NCBI GenBank assembly: GCA_007130885.1 | Contig: SLRQ01000053.1 | Location: 1 to 53,731 of the forward strand | Direction of reading: 5' to 3' | DNA: 53,731 nucleotides | Source of the DNA: Deltaproteobacteria bacterium | GTDB lineage: Bacteria > Myxococcota > Myxococcia > SLRQ01 | Part shown: positions 1-7,311 of the stretch, piece by piece | How positions within the stretch are numbered: the first letter of the stretch is position 1 | Layout: every line of letters starts with the position of its first letter | The notes under the pieces: model-generated | What the model saw: the letters and a program-made list of their open reading frames with translations, nothing else | Databases searched by the model: none | What the model was told of the DNA's origin: nothing | Made by a program: the position numbers and the translations under genes

Positions 1-3
1 CCT

Positions 4-1335
4 TCAGGCCGCTGCTTTCGAAGGCATGCTGCCTCCGTAGTGCTCGTCCAGATATCGCTGCTTGATGTTCTCTGTTCCAACGGTCTCGAAGAACGCCCGC
101 TCGCAGTTGACGCCCAGGAGCCCTTCATGGCCCCAGGTAACGGCCCTGCACCCACCAGCGCAGGCCGGCAGGTAAGCGCAGTCGCCGCACTCGGCGGCGG
201 GGTCGACGGCGGCGATTTGCGGGACGCCGAGCGGATCGATTACCTCCGCGTCGATGCTTCCGACGGCCATCCTCGGGTCGTCCATCGTGGCTTCGCACTT
301 GTAGATCTTGCCGTCGTGGTCGACCGAGAGGTAGTGAGCCATGTGAAGACCACAGGGGCCCAGGGGGAAGCCGGCCGGTTGTCCCATGCCGCTCCGCCGG
401 GCTTGCTTATTCAGCTGGAGCAAGGCCCCGAGGTTTGCGTCCGAGAAGCTTCGGCCGGATGATGGAGCCCCTCCGGCGTCGAGCACGGGCTTGAAGTAGA
501 GTTCGGCGACAGCCGGCGCCAGCCCCTCGCAATCGAGCCGGTCTATGAGATCCTCGTACTCGAGCTCATGGCCCGGCCGCACGTTCGCGCCGACCCTCAA
601 GGGCACCACTCCCGCCACCTCTTTGAGATTTCCAAGTATCTTGTCGAACGTGCCCGACCCGTTGCGGCGTACGCGCCACCGGTCGTGAACATCTTGGTCG
701 CCGTCCAAGGTGACCTTCACGTTCTTTAGCCCCAGGGCGACCATGCGCTCCGCGAAGGAGCGGTCGAGAAGCAGGCCGTTTGTAATTATCGAGCAGCCGA
801 AGTCCCTTCCGCTGCTCTCCATGTCCTCCGCGAACCTTCCGGCGGTGCGGAGGATGAATCTCTTGCGAAGCAGCGGCTCTCCTCCGAAGTACTGGACGAA
901 GAGCCTTTCCAGACCATGGCGGTCCATGTACCTCTTTACCCACTCGTGGATTCCGGCTTCGACGCGGCGGCCGATTCCCGGTCCCACCGGGCCCGTTCCC
1001 TCAAAACAGTAGGGGCAGGCCATGTTGCAGGTTCTGGAGACCATCAGCGTGAGCAGGAGCGTGCCGTCGCCATCCCTCGTTCCGCGCATGAACTTCGCAA
1101 AGCCCGCGTCGTCCTCCAGCTCGTCCTCCACCAGGAACCGCTCGGCTCGCAGCCAATCAATTTCCTCTTTTTCGATTGGGGAGGTGCCTTCAGAGCTCGA
1201 GCCCGAAAGAGTCCGAATCCATGCCAGCGCCGATTCATCGAGCCCGACTTGTTGGTCGGAGAGCGTGTTGTAAAGGACATGCTCTCCCTCTCTTGGGAAG
1301 TCCTCTACTAGCACGTGGAAACGGGTCAGTTGCAT
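4..1335 (-). CDS. Radical SAM/SPASM domain protein (peptide or protein maturase type)
   Basis: A 443-aa protein. Residues 103, 107 and 110 form the CX3CX2C cluster that binds the SAM-cleaving 4Fe-4S centre, and GGEP follows at 151-154. The C-terminus is a SPASM domain for auxiliary clusters: Cys328, Cys347, then Cys383, 386, 392 and 396 in CX2CX5CX3C spacing, and Cys411. The N-terminal ~90 residues, with a YNTL segment at 22-25, look like the N-domain of sulfatase-maturating enzymes and ranthipeptide-type maturases. It probably modifies a peptide or protein by radical chemistry; the substrate is unknown and no obvious precursor lies beside it. It diverges from the small protein and kinase-like genes to its right and has a near-consensus sigma-54 promoter 31 nt upstream. 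A GAGGG Shine-Dalgarno precedes the ATG. The gene ends 3 nt from the left edge, so the rest of any operon is not visible. Confidence 0.85.
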   Translation of the reverse strand: MQLTRFHVLVEDFPREGEHVLYNTLSDQQVGLDESALAWIRTLSGSSSEGTSPIEKEEIDWLRAERFLVEDELEDDAGFAKFMRGTRDGDGTLLLTLMVSRTCNMACPYCFEGTGPVGPGIGRRVEAGIHEWVKRYMDRHGLERLFVQYFGGEPLLRKRFILRTAGRFAEDMESSGRDFGCSIITNGLLLDRSFAERMVALGLKNVKVTLDGDQDVHDRWRVRRNGSGTFDKILGNLKEVAGVVPLRVGANVRPGHELEYEDLIDRLDCEGLAPAVAELYFKPVLDAGGAPSSGRSFSDANLGALLQLNKQARRSGMGQPAGFPLGPCGLHMAHYLSVDHDGKIYKCEATMDDPRMAVGSIDAEVIDPLGVPQIAAVDPAAECGDCAYLPACAGGCRAVTWGHEGLLGVNCERAFFETVGTENIKQRYLDEHYGGSMPSKAAA

Positions 1336-1365
1336 TGGGGGCCCTCGCGGTCCCCGAAGCCAAGA

Positions 1366-1380
1366 GCAGGTCTTGTGCCA
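1366..1380 (-). promoter_or_regulatory. Sigma-54 (-24/-12) promoter of the radical SAM gene
   Basis: Read on the minus strand the site is TGGCAC-AAGAC-CTGC. It has the invariant GG and GC doublets 10 nt apart and differs from TGGCACGNNNNTTGC only at the G after TGGCAC and the first T of TTGC. Transcription would start near 1354, about 19 nt before the ATG at 1335. The first palindrome begins 10 nt upstream of the -24 element. Confidence 0.65.
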
Positions 1381-1389
1381 GCTTCCGGT

Positions 1390-1405
1390 GGCTCCAATTA
1401 GAGCC
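1390..1405. repeat. GGCTC-N6-GAGCC palindrome, copy 1
   Basis: Perfect inverted repeat GGCTC-CAATTA-GAGCC, preceded by CGGT as in copy 2. It lies exactly 80 bp from copy 2 and just upstream of the minus-strand sigma-54 promoter. It is a candidate activator binding site; this is an inference from symmetry and repetition. Confidence 0.6.
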
Positions 1406-1469
1406 CAGCTACCGCCAAGAAAGAGCAGGAGTTCGTCTCAGCCGCCAATTTTGAGGAAAATATCGCGGT

Positions 1470-1485
1470 GGCTCAAAAAAGAGCC
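1470..1485. repeat. GGCTC-N6-GAGCC palindrome, copy 2
   Basis: Perfect inverted repeat GGCTC-AAAAAA-GAGCC with the same CGGT flank as copy 1. It lies 80 bp from copy 1 and 76 bp from copy 3, roughly whole helical turns, so the sites may lie on one face of the DNA. Confidence 0.6.
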
Positions 1486-1545
1486 TTTCTTTGGGGGGCA
1501 CTTGCCCCTTACTGGGCGGCCCTATTGGCGGGTCGTTAGCTGACG

Positions 1546-1561
1546 GGCTCCAAACCGAGCC
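1546..1561. repeat. GGCTC-N6-GAGCC palindrome, copy 3
   Basis: Perfect inverted repeat GGCTC-CAAACC-GAGCC, extended by one more G/C pair on each side. It sits about 230-245 bp upstream of the predicted start of the rightward sigma-54 transcript, a usual distance for enhancer-like sites. Confidence 0.6.
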
Positions 1562-1713
1562 CGACCACGGTTTGCAGTAATCCCCGGGTGATTTCGGGCG
1601 GCGTAAAGCCGGCTGCCCGACCTTTTCCGAGAAGGTTGGTTCGGAGCCCCCGAAGGTCCGGAAGATCTGTATTTCCTCTAAAAACAAGGTTTTTACGCGC
1701 CTTTACGTAACAC

Positions 1714-1729
1714 GGCTCACGCGCTAGCC
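1714..1729. repeat. Imperfect fourth copy of the palindrome
   Basis: GGCTC-ACGCGC-TAGCC matches the palindrome at 9 of 10 arm positions. It lies about 34 bp upstream of the rightward -24 element. With one mismatch it could be coincidence. Confidence 0.3.
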
Positions 1730-1762
1730 CGAAGGCTCACCTTGTGACGGTGAATGAACCTC

Positions 1763-1779
1763 TTGGCATGAAAATGGCA
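1763..1779 (+). promoter_or_regulatory. Sigma-54 (-24/-12) promoter of the small protein/kinase pair
   Basis: TTGGCATG-AAAA-TGGCA has the required GG and GC doublets 10 nt apart. It departs from YTGGCACGNNNNTTGCA at two positions (C to T, T to G). Transcription would start near 1790, 13 nt before the ATG at 1803. Confidence 0.5.
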
Positions 1780-1802
1780 GAAGACAATCACTCGGACTAG
1801 GC

Positions 1803-2066
1803 ATGCAAAGGCGAATTGTAAAGGTCAAGGTCGTCGTGCTGGACGAACGGAAGGTGTTTCTAAACTTCCGCGAGGAGCCGGGAGGCTCACCTGCTTGCCG
1901 ATACTCGGTCGAGATCTGTTTCGACTCCCGGGACCGAGCTGTTTTGGATGGGCCTACCTTGTCCAGCGTCGAAGAAGCCGCCGAGGCTTGTCTTCATGCG
2001 ACTTGGGCCAGCAGGCGTTTGATTGGGGCCACCAACGTCGCGTCGTCCGTCGGGAGATCGGCATGA
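1803..2066 (+). CDS. Small protein of unknown function (87 aa)
   Basis: No family is recognised. The N-terminal half is hydrophilic and beta-strand-like (alternating Val/Lys at 6-12); a short helix rich in Ala and Glu follows at 56-68. There are three Cys residues, no signal peptide and no membrane segment. Support for it being real: its TGA overlaps the ATG of the kinase-like gene (ATGA), which implies translational coupling, and a sigma-54-type promoter lies directly upstream. The Shine-Dalgarno is weak. As the only small protein next to a radical SAM/SPASM gene it is the default candidate for that enzyme's substrate, but it shows no known precursor motif. It could equally be a partner of the kinase-like protein. 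Confidence 0.55.
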   Translation: MQRRIVKVKVVVLDERKVFLNFREEPGGSPACRYSVEICFDSRDRAVLDGPTLSSVEEAAEACLHATWASRRLIGATNVASSVGRSA

Positions 2067-2872
2067 GTGCGATTTGTCTCAATGACTGCGTGAGCAGAGT
2101 AGAGATTGCCGCCGACCTTGACATGGAATCGGTTCGAAGGCGTCGCCTTCGCGAAGTGGAAAGGATGGCAAGAGGCATTTCCGGGGAGGCAAGCCCTCTT
2201 TTGCTGAGTATCCAGAAAAGCTTGCTTAGGGGCGTGAACGGCGCGGAAAGCACCTCCGGCTTTCAGGGGACGGAGGTGGAATGCGTTTCCGAGGCCGACC
2301 GCGGTTTCATCACGGATCTGCGAAGCGCCGGCGAACGCTGCCAAGGAGTTCTCGACCGATTGCTGAAGGTCGCGGCCAAGCTTGGGGAGTACGGCAGGAC
2401 GGCTTTTCTTCCGGGAGAACCCGTGTCCCATATCGAGGATGCCGCGCGGTGCGCCGGGCTTTTGACTAGACTGGATGAAGGTAACGGTGCGGTGTTCTCT
2501 CTCGACGTTCCCAGCTTTCCGCCCGTTGCCATGGAGATGGGTGACCTGGTGCAGATCCTGGTCAACTTGATGCTCAACTCCATGGAGGCCGCCGAAACCG
2601 ACCGCGACTGTCTATGCCGGGTTCTAGTCGAAGCTCGTAGGCGTGACTTCGACACGGTCAGCCTAGCCGTCCATGATCACGGCCCGGGCTTTCCATCGCA
2701 CCTTGCCGAGCGCCTATTCGAGCCGGGCTTCAGTTTCGAGCGGACTTCTTCCGCCGAAGGGCTGGGCCTTAGCGTCAGCAAGTACCTCACCGAGCAAGCC
2801 GGAGGCTCGATCGCGGTGAGTTCCATGAAAGGAAGGACCTCCGCCGTGATCCAGCTTCCGCTGGCTATGTAA
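2063..2872 (+). CDS. Histidine-kinase-like ATPase lacking the phospho-acceptor His
   Basis: A 269-aa soluble protein. The C-terminal half is a GHKL/HATPase_c domain: N-box NLMLN at 168-172, G1 box DHGPG at 205-209 and G2 box GLGLS at 233-237. The helical segment before it aligns with the NtrB-type H-box (GVAHEINNPL), but the aligned stretch around 38-47 reads GISGEASPLL, so Gly41 replaces the His that would be phosphorylated. There is no transmembrane, PAS or receiver domain and no response regulator beside it. ATP binding looks intact; autophosphorylation at the usual site does not. It may be a phosphatase, an anti-factor-like ATPase or a regulator of another kinase. The ATG at 2063 is chosen because it overlaps the preceding stop and has GGGAG at the right distance; an upstream in-frame start would run deep into the 87-aa gene. 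Confidence 0.75.
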   Translation: MSAICLNDCVSRVEIAADLDMESVRRRRLREVERMARGISGEASPLLLSIQKSLLRGVNGAESTSGFQGTEVECVSEADRGFITDLRSAGERCQGVLDRLLKVAAKLGEYGRTAFLPGEPVSHIEDAARCAGLLTRLDEGNGAVFSLDVPSFPPVAMEMGDLVQILVNLMLNSMEAAETDRDCLCRVLVEARRRDFDTVSLAVHDHGPGFPSHLAERLFEPGFSFERTSSAEGLGLSVSKYLTEQAGGSIAVSSMKGRTSAVIQLPLAM

Positions 2873-2930
2873 TCAAACTTTATCGAGCCTTCGGCCCTAA
2901 ATATCTGCCCTGCGAGGCCGGGGGCCCGGA

Positions 2931-2967
2931 GCCCAGTCCACCATGTCGGTGGACTGGGCGCTTTTTC
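2931..2967 (+). terminator. Rho-independent terminator after the kinase-like gene
   Basis: A perfect 12-bp stem (2931-2942 with 2948-2959) and a 5-nt loop, followed by GCTTTTTC. It separates this transcript from the TPR lipoprotein gene. Confidence 0.85.
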
Positions 2968-3077
2968 ATCCTTTGACGGCGTGCTAGCCTGGTCACATGT
3001 TTGCTCGGGTTGCTCGTCTTTCGTGGCTTCGAGATCGTTTTCACGGATGTGGCCGTCGTGGAGCGGGAGGAACGAGG

Positions 3078-4232
3078 ATGTCTCGAAAGCTCGTGTTCCT
3101 TCTCGCGTTTGTGTTGACCGGTTGTCCTGGAAGGCCGGCGACGGAGGCCGAGCAGGAGGATTTGGCTCATTACCTCACTGGTCTGGAACACATTCGAGAG
3201 GGGAGGTTCGGTGACGCCACGGTGTCATTGAAGGCGTCGCTTGAAGCTAACCCCGAACGAACCGAGGCCCATCACGCGCTGGGCGATGCTTACATAGGAG
3301 TGCAGAGGCCCAAGCAGGCCGAGAGCTGTTTCCGCCGAGCCATCGAGCTCGAGCCGGAGAAATACCTTTCTCACATGGGGTTGGGACACGCTCTTCGCCT
3401 GCAGGGACGCTTCGACGAAGCCTTGATCTCTTACCGAAAGGCCGCGCGCCTCATGCCGGAGTCGCCGGCGCCGCACCTATTCAAGGCTGAAGCCCATGAG
3501 CAGCTTGGTGACGAGGCCGCGGCCGCTGATTTTTTCGCAAAGGCGGCAAGGCTCACCCCACCGGAGGAAGCAGCTCGACCCCTTATCCGGTCCGCAAAGG
3601 CGTCGGCGGCGGCTGGCGATCACTCCGAGGCGGCACAAAGCTTCGAGAAAGGCCTCGAGCTCACCCCGGATGATACCGATGCGTGGTTCGGCTTGGCGGA
3701 AGCGCGCGTTCGGATGGAGGATCTTGCTGCCGCGGCAAAGGCGTATGAAGCCGTTACGCGTGTCCACCCCGATGACGTGGTCGCGACTATTCTGCTGGGA
3801 ACGGTCTACTCCCGGCTGGGAAACGAGGCATCGGCGCGCGAGGCCTACGAGAGGGCCTTGAAGATAGAACCGAAGAGCCCCCGGGCGTGGGAGGGCCTGG
3901 CCCGGTTGGAGCTCGAGGCGGGGAGGAGCAAGGCGGCTGTGGAGGCCGCGGAGCAAGCTCTTGCAGGTCTAGGGGGAGACGACCCGTACACCATAAGAGC
4001 CGTGACGGAGCTTTTGGCGGATGTCGGCGACGCTCGCCGTAGCTCGGAGCTCTACAGGCTGCTGCTTGGTGAGAACGATGAAGACCCTTCGCTGTGGCTT
4101 GGGCTTGCCAGGCAACTCGAAGCCCTGGGAGAGACCGCGGAGGTCGGCGATATCTGCCGGCGCCTAGGTGATGAAGAGCTCCCCCCAAAAGACCGCGAAT
4201 GGTGCGGAAACAGGTTGGATCGGGACCGTTGA
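3078..4232 (+). CDS. TPR-repeat lipoprotein
   Basis: A 384-aa lipoprotein. The signal peptide ends in a lipobox LTGC with Cys16 as the lipidation site. About nine tetratricopeptide repeats follow, recognisable by their Ala, Tyr and Pro spacing from residue ~35 to the end, for example ALGDAYIG and GLGHALRL. TPR lipoproteins of this size act as scaffolds in the envelope (the PilF/PilW and BamD types are examples), but no specific partner can be named. The ATG at 3078 is preferred over the in-frame start at 2997 because GGAGG lies just upstream and it gives a proper signal peptide. The gene converges with lexA with a 1-bp gap. Confidence 0.8.
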   Translation: MSRKLVFLLAFVLTGCPGRPATEAEQEDLAHYLTGLEHIREGRFGDATVSLKASLEANPERTEAHHALGDAYIGVQRPKQAESCFRRAIELEPEKYLSHMGLGHALRLQGRFDEALISYRKAARLMPESPAPHLFKAEAHEQLGDEAAAADFFAKAARLTPPEEAARPLIRSAKASAAAGDHSEAAQSFEKGLELTPDDTDAWFGLAEARVRMEDLAAAAKAYEAVTRVHPDDVVATILLGTVYSRLGNEASAREAYERALKIEPKSPRAWEGLARLELEAGRSKAAVEAAEQALAGLGGDDPYTIRAVTELLADVGDARRSSELYRLLLGENDEDPSLWLGLARQLEALGETAEVGDICRRLGDEELPPKDREWCGNRLDRDR

Positions 4233-4233
4233 T

Positions 4234-4923
4234 TCAGACCTTTCGGTAGACGCCGCACACGACGCCCAGGATCTGGGTGCTCCTAAACTCTGATTCGTGA
4301 ACGTAAATGGGATTTAGGGCCTTGTTTTCCGGCTGAAGGCGTATGCGGTCGCCTTCGGGGTAGTAACGCTTCAAGGTCGCCTCGCCCTCGATCATGACCA
4401 CCACTATTTGGCCGCGCTCCGCGTTTAGTTGCTTCTTCACGAATATGTAGTCACCGTCGAGAATGCCCGCGTCGATCATGGAGTCGCCGGAGACCCGTAG
4501 CGCGAACACCCTTTTGCTGGTCCCCCCGATAAGAAAGCTGTCCACGTAAACGCTGTCGGAGGCGGTTTCCTCGGCCAGGATCGGCTCTCCCGCCGCGACC
4601 CGCCCAAGAAGGGGAATCTGAAGCAGTTCCGATTTCGGGAGAAGGGCGGGAAGGACTTCGGCCGGCCCAGTGGTTTTCGTCAGGTTCCTTGCTTTCTGGG
4701 TCGGGATGATCGCCCTGGACATCTTGCCCATCCTTTCGATGTATCCTTTTCTGACCAGCGCCTTGATGTGGTCATTCACGCCGTTGGTCGATTTGATCGC
4801 GAACTCGGCCCCAATCTCGCGCAAAGTCGGAGGAAACCCCTGCCTCTCGATGCTTCTGAAAATGAAAAGCAAGATCTCGTGCTGTCGCTTGGTCAAATCA
4901 CCTCGAGTCTTTGTCGCGATCAT
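4234..4923 (-). CDS. lexA: LexA, SOS-response repressor and self-cleaving protease
   Basis: A 229-aa protein, slightly longer than E. coli LexA (202 aa) because of a linker. The N-terminal winged helix-turn-helix occupies 1-70 (TKRQHEILLFI, PPTLREIGAEF). The cleavage site is Ala111-Gly112. The catalytic pair is Ser148 (SGDSM) and Lys185 (ATLKRYY). It represses DNA-damage genes and is cleaved when RecA forms filaments. A Myxococcus-type LexA box lies 51-67 nt upstream of the ATG, so autoregulation is likely. It is a monocistronic gene convergent with the TPR lipoprotein gene. Confidence 0.97.
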   Translation of the reverse strand: MIATKTRGDLTKRQHEILLFIFRSIERQGFPPTLREIGAEFAIKSTNGVNDHIKALVRKGYIERMGKMSRAIIPTQKARNLTKTTGPAEVLPALLPKSELLQIPLLGRVAAGEPILAEETASDSVYVDSFLIGGTSKRVFALRVSGDSMIDAGILDGDYIFVKKQLNAERGQIVVVMIEGEATLKRYYPEGDRIRLQPENKALNPIYVHESEFRSTQILGVVCGVYRKV

Positions 4924-4973
4924 AAATGTCTCCGTCCGAGGGGTTGTCGTTGGGAACTGAACACAGGAACCGT

Positions 4974-4990
4974 ACTGAACGAACGGTTAG
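4974..4990 (-). promoter_or_regulatory. LexA box (Myxococcus type)
   Basis: On the minus strand CTAACCGTTCGTTCAGT matches the M. xanthus LexA consensus CTRHAMRYBYGTTCAGS at 15 of 17 positions. A second GTTCAGT half-site lies 19 bp nearer the gene (4955-4961). It differs from the enterobacterial CTGT-N8-ACAG and Gram-positive GAAC-N4-GTTC boxes, which supports a myxobacterial lineage. Confidence 0.7.
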
Positions 4991-5178
4991 CTGTCAAGAT
5001 CCTGAATACCGTCGGGTTGCCGACCGGAGGAGCGGGGAGAGCTGGAACGAGGTCCCGGCTCCTCGAAGAAGTCGACCCGACGATCAGGGAGGTGTTTGGC
5101 GCGATTCGTCGGCCTGCCTCGTCGAAAATCGCCCCGGCGATCTAGAGCGAAGCCGAGCTTATGGAGTAGACAGTTCGT

Positions 5179-6213
5179 ATGTCCGGACCACACCATCACC
5201 TGGCACAAGGCTTGAGAGTCGTGCTTGGCAGGCCCGGGCTCTTTCTGCTCTACGGCGGGCTGGAGGTGCTGTCCGCTGTCGCCACGTTTCTGCCCATCGC
5301 CTTGGCGCTTCTTCTGCTTTCGAGAGCTTTTCTTCGGGCCTTGCCTATTGGATTGTTGGCCCTCGATGTGGGGGTGCTAAGCGACGCCGTGCTCGCTTAT
5401 CTATCCTCGGGACAGTTTGTTCTGCCGGTGGTCGGCCTGGCTCTTGCGGGAGGTCTACTTTCGGGAGTTCTTCGCTTGTTCTATTTGTCGGGTGCTTTGG
5501 GGGTATTTTCGGCTGATTTGGCCGGACGAGCTCTGCCAGGCCAATTCATGGACTCCGCTTTGCGGAGGTTTCCCGGCGGGATCGGAGCCGGTGCTCTCGT
5601 TCTGGCGACGGGCTTGCTCTGGGGGGCGTGGACGGCTGGGCTACTGTGGTCCGCGAGCGTCTTGTACTCGGCGGGGATAGGTGGAGGCGGCGGCGCGGTC
5701 CTTGGTGCCTCGGCCCTCGCTGTAGCTCTGACGGTGCTGGTCTTCTCGGCGTTGTTGTTCGAGATACTGGCTCGTCTAACGCTGATCCGGGTTCTAGTGA
5801 TGGGAGACGGACCGGCGGTCGGCCTATGGGAGGCGGTGGCCGTGGCCGGAAGGAGGCTCGGCTACGTGTTGGTGATAGCCGTGGTGGTGCTCATAGTGCA
5901 CATTGCTGTCGGGCTCTCCGTTACAGGAGCTACCATGCCGGCCGGTTTTTTGCCCACCGACGCTGCTTTTTCGGGATGGGCGCTCGCGGCAAGGACGGCG
6001 GGGTGGCTGCTTCGCCTCTTGTCCCTAGCTCTGGTGGCTCTGGTCGCTTGGACGGCGTTTACGGCACTGGTGCTGGATGATGCGGGACGGCTTCCAGCTC
6101 CGCCTAGTCGAAATCGCCGGTCCCCTCTTGCCAGGCCGATTCCGCGACAACCCGTGCTAGTCGCTCGTCCGGCGCCCGCTGGGAAGGTTACCCCCGAGGC
6201 CCAGCCTTCTTGA
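5179..6213 (+). CDS. Polytopic membrane protein of unknown function
   Basis: A 344-aa protein with about six hydrophobic segments (near residues 18-48, 52-72, 74-105, 133-160, 168-205 and 225-250, with one more near 275-305). A Pro/Arg-rich cytoplasmic-looking tail covers 310-344. Gly and Leu dominate. The layout (long TM pairs, amphipathic HHHLAQGLR start, short basic tail) resembles uncharacterised membrane proteins of the DUF4013/glycerophosphodiester-type set, but no signature residue supports a function. It is single, with lexA divergent to its left and the hydrolase gene convergent and overlapping its 3' end by 26 bp. Confidence 0.65.
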   Translation: MSGPHHHLAQGLRVVLGRPGLFLLYGGLEVLSAVATFLPIALALLLLSRAFLRALPIGLLALDVGVLSDAVLAYLSSGQFVLPVVGLALAGGLLSGVLRLFYLSGALGVFSADLAGRALPGQFMDSALRRFPGGIGAGALVLATGLLWGAWTAGLLWSASVLYSAGIGGGGGAVLGASALAVALTVLVFSALLFEILARLTLIRVLVMGDGPAVGLWEAVAVAGRRLGYVLVIAVVVLIVHIAVGLSVTGATMPAGFLPTDAAFSGWALAARTAGWLLRLLSLALVALVAWTAFTALVLDDAGRLPAPPSRNRRSPLARPIPRQPVLVARPAPAGKVTPEAQPS

Positions 6214-7309
6214 CGGCCCCGCGCTTCTTCTTGGCTTCTCCGGCTCCTCTTTTGGTCTTCCTAGACCCCGCTTGCTTGGCCGCTCCAGTCCGGCCTTCCT
6301 TGGGCGGACGCTTCGTCTTGCTGGCGCTTTTCACCGGGGATGGTCCGGATTTTCCGCGGGGCATGCCCGCTTCCGCGGTGTTCCGGGGCCGGCTTTCCGG
6401 GGAGGAGTAGCATCCGATCCGTTCAGCCAAGAACTTTTCCACTCGCAGGGCCAACAGATCCGGTTGTTCAATGGGGGCTGCGTGCGATCCTTTCGGCACC
6501 ATTAGGAGGTCCGCGTTCGGGATGAGATCCGCCATCTCGTGAGACAGCCAGGAGGGAGTGAAGGTGTCATTCTCCGCGCCGATGATCAGCGTTGGAACAT
6601 CTACGTCGGTAAGGTGATCGCGAGCGCTGTGGTCGGAGACCAAGTGCAGCATGCGGACAAAGACCTCGGCGTCCATCCTTGACAGGTGCTCGAAGTACGG
6701 CTGTAGGTCCTCGAGACGAATCAGAGAGCGGTTCACCTCTCCGGCGAGGAGAGCCGTCCAGTAGGCCACTGGAGAGGGTAGGAGGGCTCTCCAAAGCCGC
6801 ATTGCTGCTTCCGGAAACCCCGTCAGCAAGCGGTACAAGTAAGGGAAAGTCCTCTTCAAGTAGTCGCCGTCGTGAAACGTGGCGAGCGGATCGCCGTAGG
6901 ATCCGCAGGTGGGGATCAAGGCGGCCACGCGGTCGGGCATGCGGCGATGCATCTCCAGGATGACCTGAACTCCCATGCTGTGCCCTATGAGCACAGCCGG
7001 CCGATTCACTCCCACATGGGTCATTACCGCCGACAAGTCATCCACTAGATCATTCATGCCTAGCCTGGTGAGGTCCGAGGGTGCGGCGGAACGACCGTGC
7101 CCGCGATAGTGAGAGCGGATGACTCTATGTTTGGTGGCGAAGGTCGGAGCCAAATACTTCCAAACGAAGCCGTCGCATCCCACGCCGTCGCAAAGGACGA
7201 TGTCGGGCTCATGAGTGGTATGCCCGGGGCCGGCAACGGAGAAGAAGATGTTGGTTCCATCGCTGGCGGGACACCAGCCTTCAGTATATTGCCTCATTTT
7301 CATTTCCAT
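6188..7309 (-). CDS. Alpha/beta hydrolase with a lysine-rich C-terminal tail
   Basis: A 373-aa protein. Residues 1-285 form an alpha/beta hydrolase: oxyanion region near LCDGVGCDGFVW, nucleophile elbow GHSMG, an acid in GAENDTF and a histidine in KGSHAAP. The last ~60 residues are Lys/Arg/Ala/Gly-rich like histone H1 or PhaF tails and predict binding to DNA or another polyanion. Substrate is unknown; an ester or acyl group is likely. The ATG at 7309 is chosen because it lies 2 nt after the stop of the upstream regulator gene and has AAGGGG in front, so the two genes form an operon with coupled translation. An earlier in-frame start would lie inside that regulator. Confidence 0.85.
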   Translation of the reverse strand: MEMKMRQYTEGWCPASDGTNIFFSVAGPGHTTHEPDIVLCDGVGCDGFVWKYLAPTFATKHRVIRSHYRGHGRSAAPSDLTRLGMNDLVDDLSAVMTHVGVNRPAVLIGHSMGVQVILEMHRRMPDRVAALIPTCGSYGDPLATFHDGDYLKRTFPYLYRLLTGFPEAAMRLWRALLPSPVAYWTALLAGEVNRSLIRLEDLQPYFEHLSRMDAEVFVRMLHLVSDHSARDHLTDVDVPTLIIGAENDTFTPSWLSHEMADLIPNADLLMVPKGSHAAPIEQPDLLALRVEKFLAERIGCYSSPESRPRNTAEAGMPRGKSGPSPVKSASKTKRPPKEGRTGAAKQAGSRKTKRGAGEAKKKRGAVKKAGPRG

Positions 7310-7311
7310 TA

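Larger units (their letters stand above)
1336..1802. other. Divergent intergenic region with two sigma-54-type promoters and repeated palindromes
   Basis: This 467-bp gap lies between the divergent radical SAM gene and the small-protein gene. It holds no convincing ORF. It contains a sigma-54-type promoter for each direction, three perfect and one imperfect copies of GGCTC-N6-GAGCC, and a hairpin at 1594-1620 (TCGGGC pairing with GCCCGA around an inner GGC/GCC stem). The architecture is that of a control region for an enhancer-binding protein. The protein that binds it is not identified. Confidence 0.6.

Noticed and set aside
1409..1687. 92-aa minus-strand ORF as a precursor peptide of the radical SAM enzyme
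   Set aside because: It begins with TTG, overlaps the palindromes, has no leader/core pattern and little sign of protein coding.
1768..1800. Ten-codon ORF (MKMAEDNHSD) ahead of the small-protein gene
   Set aside because: It lies within the sigma-54 element and upstream of the likely transcript start.
5201..5215. TGGCACAAGGCTTGA resembling a sigma-54 promoter
   Set aside because: The invariant -12 GC is missing (TTGA) and it sits inside the membrane-protein gene.
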